From: Thozetella sp. PMI_491 | Lineage: Eukaryota > Ascomycota > Sordariomycetes > Chaetosphaeriales > Chaetosphaeriaceae | Assembly: GCA_021432635.1 (NCBI GenBank) | Contig: MU270083.1 | Span: forward strand, 4,114 to 68,113 | Reading direction: 5' to 3' | Length of the DNA: 64,000 bases | Shown here: piece after piece, positions 60,101 through 64,000 of the stretch | How the letters are laid out: each line of letters begins with the position of its first letter | Numbering within the stretch: position 1 is the first letter of the stretch | Position numbers and translations under genes: made by a program | The notes under the pieces: generated by a model | What the model was told of the DNA's origin: nothing | Seen by the model: only the letters and a program-made list of their open reading frames with translations | The model's database searches: none

Positions 60101-60833
60101 CGTGACTGTGTGGCTGATCCCCTCCATTCACATCCCCACGGGCAAGCAAACGGGCCAAGTGGCTGGCTAGCTGCCGAGTACTGTAGGATGCCGCCAGACA
60201 AAAACGCCATGCGAAGCAAAGGTAAAAAAAACAACCCCCTCGAGAACCAAGCCCCGGGGTCCGCGGCTCGCTAGCTGCGGGCCTGGCCCAACACCCAATG
60301 CGTCTCAACCCTCAAGCCGCCTCCCTCCCTTTCGGGATAGCCAATGCACCTTGCTCAAAGTACCTACCTCTAGCCCGGCCTACTTTTCTCACTTTAGGGC
60401 ACGGAGCCTGCTCGACCTTGTGTGTTCTAGTCCGTATCACTCGTATTACAACCGTGAAGGGCTAACGCGGCCATACGCCCACCCCGTCCAGCAACAACGG
60501 GCTACGCTCCTCCATTATATACTGCACTGCCCCGGGACAGGCTCCCACATTCGTCTCTGTCCATTATTCTTGTTGTTGTCGTAGTTGTCGTCGTCGTCAT
60601 CCCAAGCCGCCCACCACACTTTTCAGCTTGCCAAAACTAGCCTAGTGCTAGCTGACCTTGATTGAGCTAACCATCGCCGTGTGAAGCTCCTCTTGCTGGC
60701 CTATTAGTATATAGGCCCCTGTTCGCGCCCCTGTTCGCCGCCATACACCCTCAAGCCGCTTCTACGTCTGCTTGGTAGCTAGACAGACCAGCGACCACGT
60801 TCCATTCCCATTCGAAACACGCTGCCGGCCAAC
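57107..60833. other. Gene-poor stretch of about 3.7 kb
   Basis: I see no supported gene. Frames such as 58517-59011 (plus, 164 codons) and 59072-59713 (minus, 213 codons) overlap each other and have chance-like composition. One imperfect 20-base direct repeat is present at 58302-58346. The last 200 bases hold the promoter and leader of the RTA1 gene. Confidence 0.45.
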
Positions 60834-62179
60834 ATGGACATGTTCTCTGTCACAGGGCTTCTCGCCCAACGTGACGATGCCAGCAATTCCAGCTCGGCGG
60901 CCCAGAAGATCTGCCTCCAGAACCCCGACCTGCCGATGTGTGAGAACGTCCGGAGCTTCTACGAGTATCGGCTCAGCCTACCTGCCAACGCCCTCTTCCT
61001 GGCCCTCTTTATCCTCTCCTTTCTCGGCTTTGTTGGTGCCTACGGGGCCACCCGCCGCGGCCTCGCCTTCACGATCGCGTTGCTTCTTGGTGTTCTGTGT
61101 GAGATTCTCGGCTGTAAGTACTCTCCATGCTCCTTGTTCTCTTTCTAAGCGATATGTCTCCGAGCGCTTGGCATCAGTTGTGCTCCTGAGACACGACTCA
61201 AGAATGGTGAGACAGACCTAAGGTGTCGATAAATAACTGACAATCTTCGATAAGATGCCGGCCGCGTGATGTCTTGGAAGAACCAGTGGCAAGAGAACGG
61301 CTTTTTGATCCAGATCTGCTGCCTTGTAAGTCCTTTCTGTTTACCCTGCAGCCCTCTGGCGAAACGATGTGCTGACTGTTGCTCGTGAAGACCATCGGCC
61401 CTGCCTTTATGGCGGCTGGCATCTATCTGTGCCTAAGGAGAATCGTGGCCGCATTTGGTCCCGAGAACTCGCGCATCGCGCCTGAGTGGTACACCCGTCT
61501 CGTAAGCCGTCACTCCCATCCTCGCCTTTCCTTTCTCTAGCTGGCTCCCAGCGCACTTCAGTCCTTAGCCACCGAATCGGGGCACTAACGGCTACCTCTC
61601 GCTCCATAGTTCATCCCCTGCGACGTCATCTCGCTCGTACTACAGGCCACTGGCGGCGGCATGGCGTCGGTTGCCTCGCACAACAACAAGTCCGTTGACA
61701 CTGGTGACAACATCATGATAGCAGGGCTCTCCTTCCAAGTTGTCACACTTCTTGCCTTCATGGCCGTGTCGGCCGACTTCGCCCTCAACGCGTACCGCCG
61801 GCATCGCCAGCTCGGAGAGGCCGCCTTCGATCAGACCGAGGAGGTGCGCCGCGTTCGCAACTCGCGTATGTTCAAGGGCTTCCTCGCTGCTCTGCTTCTT
61901 TCTACCATCTGCATCTTTTGGCGCTCAGTTTTCCGTGTGGCGGAGCTGAGCCGTGGCTGGTCAGGGCCTCTTATGAAGCGCCAAGATCTTTTCATCGGTT
62001 TCGAGGGCGTCATGGTCATCGTCGCTTGTCTGGTGCTCAACATTTTCAACCCAGTTTGGTGCATCCGACCGTTGCTGGAGGGCGCGGGTGGGCTTGGAAG
62101 CAAGCGGCAGACGGCAAGCAAGACCACCGAGACTGTTGGCAAGGCCGAGCCGGTCAGCGACGGCACTGCCACTCCTTGA
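60834..62179 (+). CDS. RTA1-like lipid-transport membrane protein
   Basis: A fungal seven-helix protein of the RTA1 family (which includes yeast Rsb1 and Rta1/Pug1), linked to lipid or sphingoid-base movement and stress or drug tolerance at the plasma membrane; the substrate here is unknown. Four exons: 60834-61113, 61255-61325, 61391-61501 and 61610-62179, giving 343 residues. Family marks are EYRLSLPANALFLALF, GRVMSWKN, IGPAFMAAGIYLCLRRIV, the FIPCDVISLVLQATGGGMAS signature, then FKGFLAALLLSTICIFWRSVFRVAEL and FEGVMVIVACLVLNIFNPVW. The seven hydrophobic segments can be counted across these. The N-terminus has an Asn-Ser-Ser glycosylation site near residue 18. The C-terminal tail is short and polar. 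Introns are 141, 65 and 108 nt with standard signals. Confidence 0.93.
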
Positions 62180-62775
62180 ACTGAGCGGAGATAGACAGAG
62201 GGCTTGTATGTGGGTGGAGTTCTAGGATAATGTGTCTCTATTCGTTTATTGTCTTACACCAGGGAGCTCGCGGGATATGAAGGAAAACAAATTGCTCCGG
62301 GATTGCTCTTTGCATAAGGAGACACCTGGGCTCAGAATATCTGCTTTCTCTCATAATGATACCACCGGAAATACATCACTAGCGATTCTTCATTCATTAC
62401 TCTGCAATTTCTAGCCCTAAAGATATCTCCCTTGTAACCATGAAGCACTGCCCTCTTTCCCACCTTGGCCCATTGTTTCTCCAGCCTTCCTCCCTTGAAA
62501 CCTGGTAGTCTTCTACAGTAACACAGCATCCTCATTGCCGAAGCTGAGCCACTACCGGCCTATACGTTGGTGTTCCGCCCTCCCCCGTAGATATGCACAT
62601 TCTGCACTCTTAGACTCTGGTACTATATCCCAGTATCGTACGGGGTACGTAGGCGTGCCGCCTGTGCACGCGCGGCCTGGAGGCATCGCTCTTGGCATAT
62701 TCAACCCTGAAACCTCATAGGATGCCCTCGGCCAAGCGACACTGCGACTGGGTTCAATCCAGAGTCTAGATTTCA
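62180..62775. other. Intergenic, 3' of the RTA1 gene
   Basis: About 600 bases with no supported gene. Confidence 0.5.
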
Positions 62776-63119
62776 ATGCACGAACCAAGCGCTTGTGTGT
62801 GCCATGTTCGCGGCTTTTCATGCCCACATACTGGGCTAATTCTGCCGTTCGTGCTAACTACTATTCCCATTTCTAGGCAAGCTGTGCGAGCAGATGCCCC
62901 TCCGCTCCCGGTGGCAGAACCTATGGAGAGATGCCAACGTAATCCTTCAGTTTCACAGATCAGCGCCACCAAAACTACCCTCATCACCTTCCTTTCTTTT
63001 ATCGTTTCTTATTTTCTTGGTTATCTTTCTTGTAGCCTGGTACCTCAGACTATCCGGCACAACGGCGCGGGAGGCCGGTCTACGAATCGCTTCTGTGTAG
63101 AATGCCCAGGCCGGTATAA
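62776..63119 (+). CDS. Possible small spliced gene, 54 residues
   Basis: Found from splice signals rather than from a long frame. Exons 62776-62794, 62877-62938 and 63036-63119 join in frame across two introns. Intron 62795-62876 has a GTGTGT donor, CTAAC branch and TCTAG acceptor. Intron 62939-63035 has a GTAATC donor, a long pyrimidine tract and a TTGTAG acceptor. The product starts MHEPSACKLCEQMPLRSRWQ and ends YESLLCRMPRPV, with four Cys. No family is recognised. The acceptors look genuine, but the first exon is only 19 nt and its donor is weak, so a different or longer 5' end is possible, or the signals could be chance. Confidence 0.3.
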
Positions 63120-64000
63120 CCCTCTAGCAGTCGAGGAAGATCAAGCACCGTCTTTGCGGTACGCCGTCCGGGATGATGGCGATTCGGAGTCTGGATCGGC
63201 AGGAATGATTGCGATCGCGAAAACGACACACTGGCACAGCGGCCACCGCATGCGGATCGTCTAGCTCATATCGTACAGTGGAGAAGAGCAATATCGCCAA
63301 CGCATTGCTCTTCAAAGAGAGAATTTCTTGGCAGGTGTAGCCTCGCGCGGTTAAAGCACTGCGGATGGCTAAAGGGAATATCGCAGAAGTAGCAAGTATT
63401 GAGACTTCGAGAGCCAAGAATTGCGGTCCTGGAGAATGATTTCAAACGTCCCGGTCCGTCAGTTATCCTCTGTTTTTGTTTGCTTTGGGCAAGGGAGACG
63501 AGTGGCTTGCATGTTGGCAAGCTCATATTCTATCCCAGCCACGAGCCCCGATAGCTTAAGGGTTGCTGTAGTGCCGTCTGGCAAGCCGGCGCGGCATGGG
63601 AGATGGTGTCGCTTGGTCTTACGACGTGATGAGGTCGTTTCTATGTAGGAATGCCTCCCTTTCCCAATACGGGAAGGAAGAATTCAAGGGTTGGATGAGA
63701 ACAAGGCTCGGGGGTGGCGTCGCGACGGGCAGAAGAATCGTCACCAACGTCAAGACCCCCTGGGGGCATCGTCATTCTCTACTCTTCACCTTCCTCCCTA
63801 TTTTCTCGCACCCTTCACGGCTGTGCATCAGCAGTTGCTCAAGATAAACACCAGCATGCTCGCCTGGGGAGTGGCGGCCATGAAAGCGACGAAACAATCA
63901 AGTATCAAGTGGAAACTACTCACAGAGCCCGAACTTCCACGGCTCGATCAAACCACACGATTTTCCCGTCTGGCGGAAGAGACCGGTCATGCTGGTGAAT
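63120..64000. other. Intergenic to window end
   Basis: No supported gene. Short frames on both strands show no motif. A GTGAGT donor on the minus strand near 63930 hints that a minus-strand gene might enter from beyond the right edge, but nothing confirms it. Confidence 0.4.

Overview
The window looks like nuclear DNA of a filamentous ascomycete (Pezizomycotina, most likely a Sordariomycete). Genes are GC-rich and interrupted by short introns, mostly 52-140 nt, with GT..AG ends and CTAAC/CTGAC-type branch sites. Several products are typical fungal proteins: a Rho1 exchange factor, an areA GATA-like domain protein, Cti6, Pet191, Ppn2, an RTA1 family protein and fungal Cu/Zn SOD. Gene models were built by hand-splicing reading frames at these signals; no homology search was run. 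I saw no rRNA, no convincing tRNA, no CRISPR array and no recognisable transposon, virus-like element or secondary-metabolite cluster.

Layout. 0-7 kb: a C2H2 zinc-finger gene with an unresolved 5' end, a 66-bp perfect inverted repeat, a small secreted-protein candidate, and a five-exon short-chain dehydrogenase with a mitochondrial-type leader. 7-17 kb: two long gene-poor stretches around a gene for an areA GATA-like (DUF1752-type) protein. 16.8-26 kb: on the minus strand, a very large intrinsically disordered protein and an unrecognised CxxC-motif protein. 28-38.4 kb: the PHD-finger protein Cti6 (plus), converging on the mitochondrial GTPase Mtg1 (minus), then a 1723-residue Rho1 GEF (minus). 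41.8-50 kb: Cu/Zn superoxide dismutase, Tudor-SN nuclease and transaldolase, all plus. 50.5-57.1 kb: a Ppn2-type phosphoesterase and the cytochrome oxidase assembly factor Pet191 (both minus), then divergently a TGL1-type lipase (plus). 60.8-63.1 kb: an RTA1-like seven-helix membrane protein and a possible 54-residue spliced gene.

How the genes relate. This is ordinary eukaryotic gene order with no operon. Housekeeping themes recur: mitochondrial function (Mtg1, Pet191, the leader-bearing dehydrogenase), carbon and redox metabolism (transaldolase, SOD, dehydrogenase), cell wall and cortex signalling (Rho1 GEF), lipid handling (lipase, RTA1) and chromatin (Cti6). No genes look co-acquired as a unit. 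The items most worth a second look are the long inverted repeat with a lopsided duplication, a 12-nt internal exon in transaldolase, a 54-nt frame-preserving intron, the G/C homopolymer tracts (one of them inside a splice acceptor), a 9-bp minisatellite and three uncharacterised proteins.
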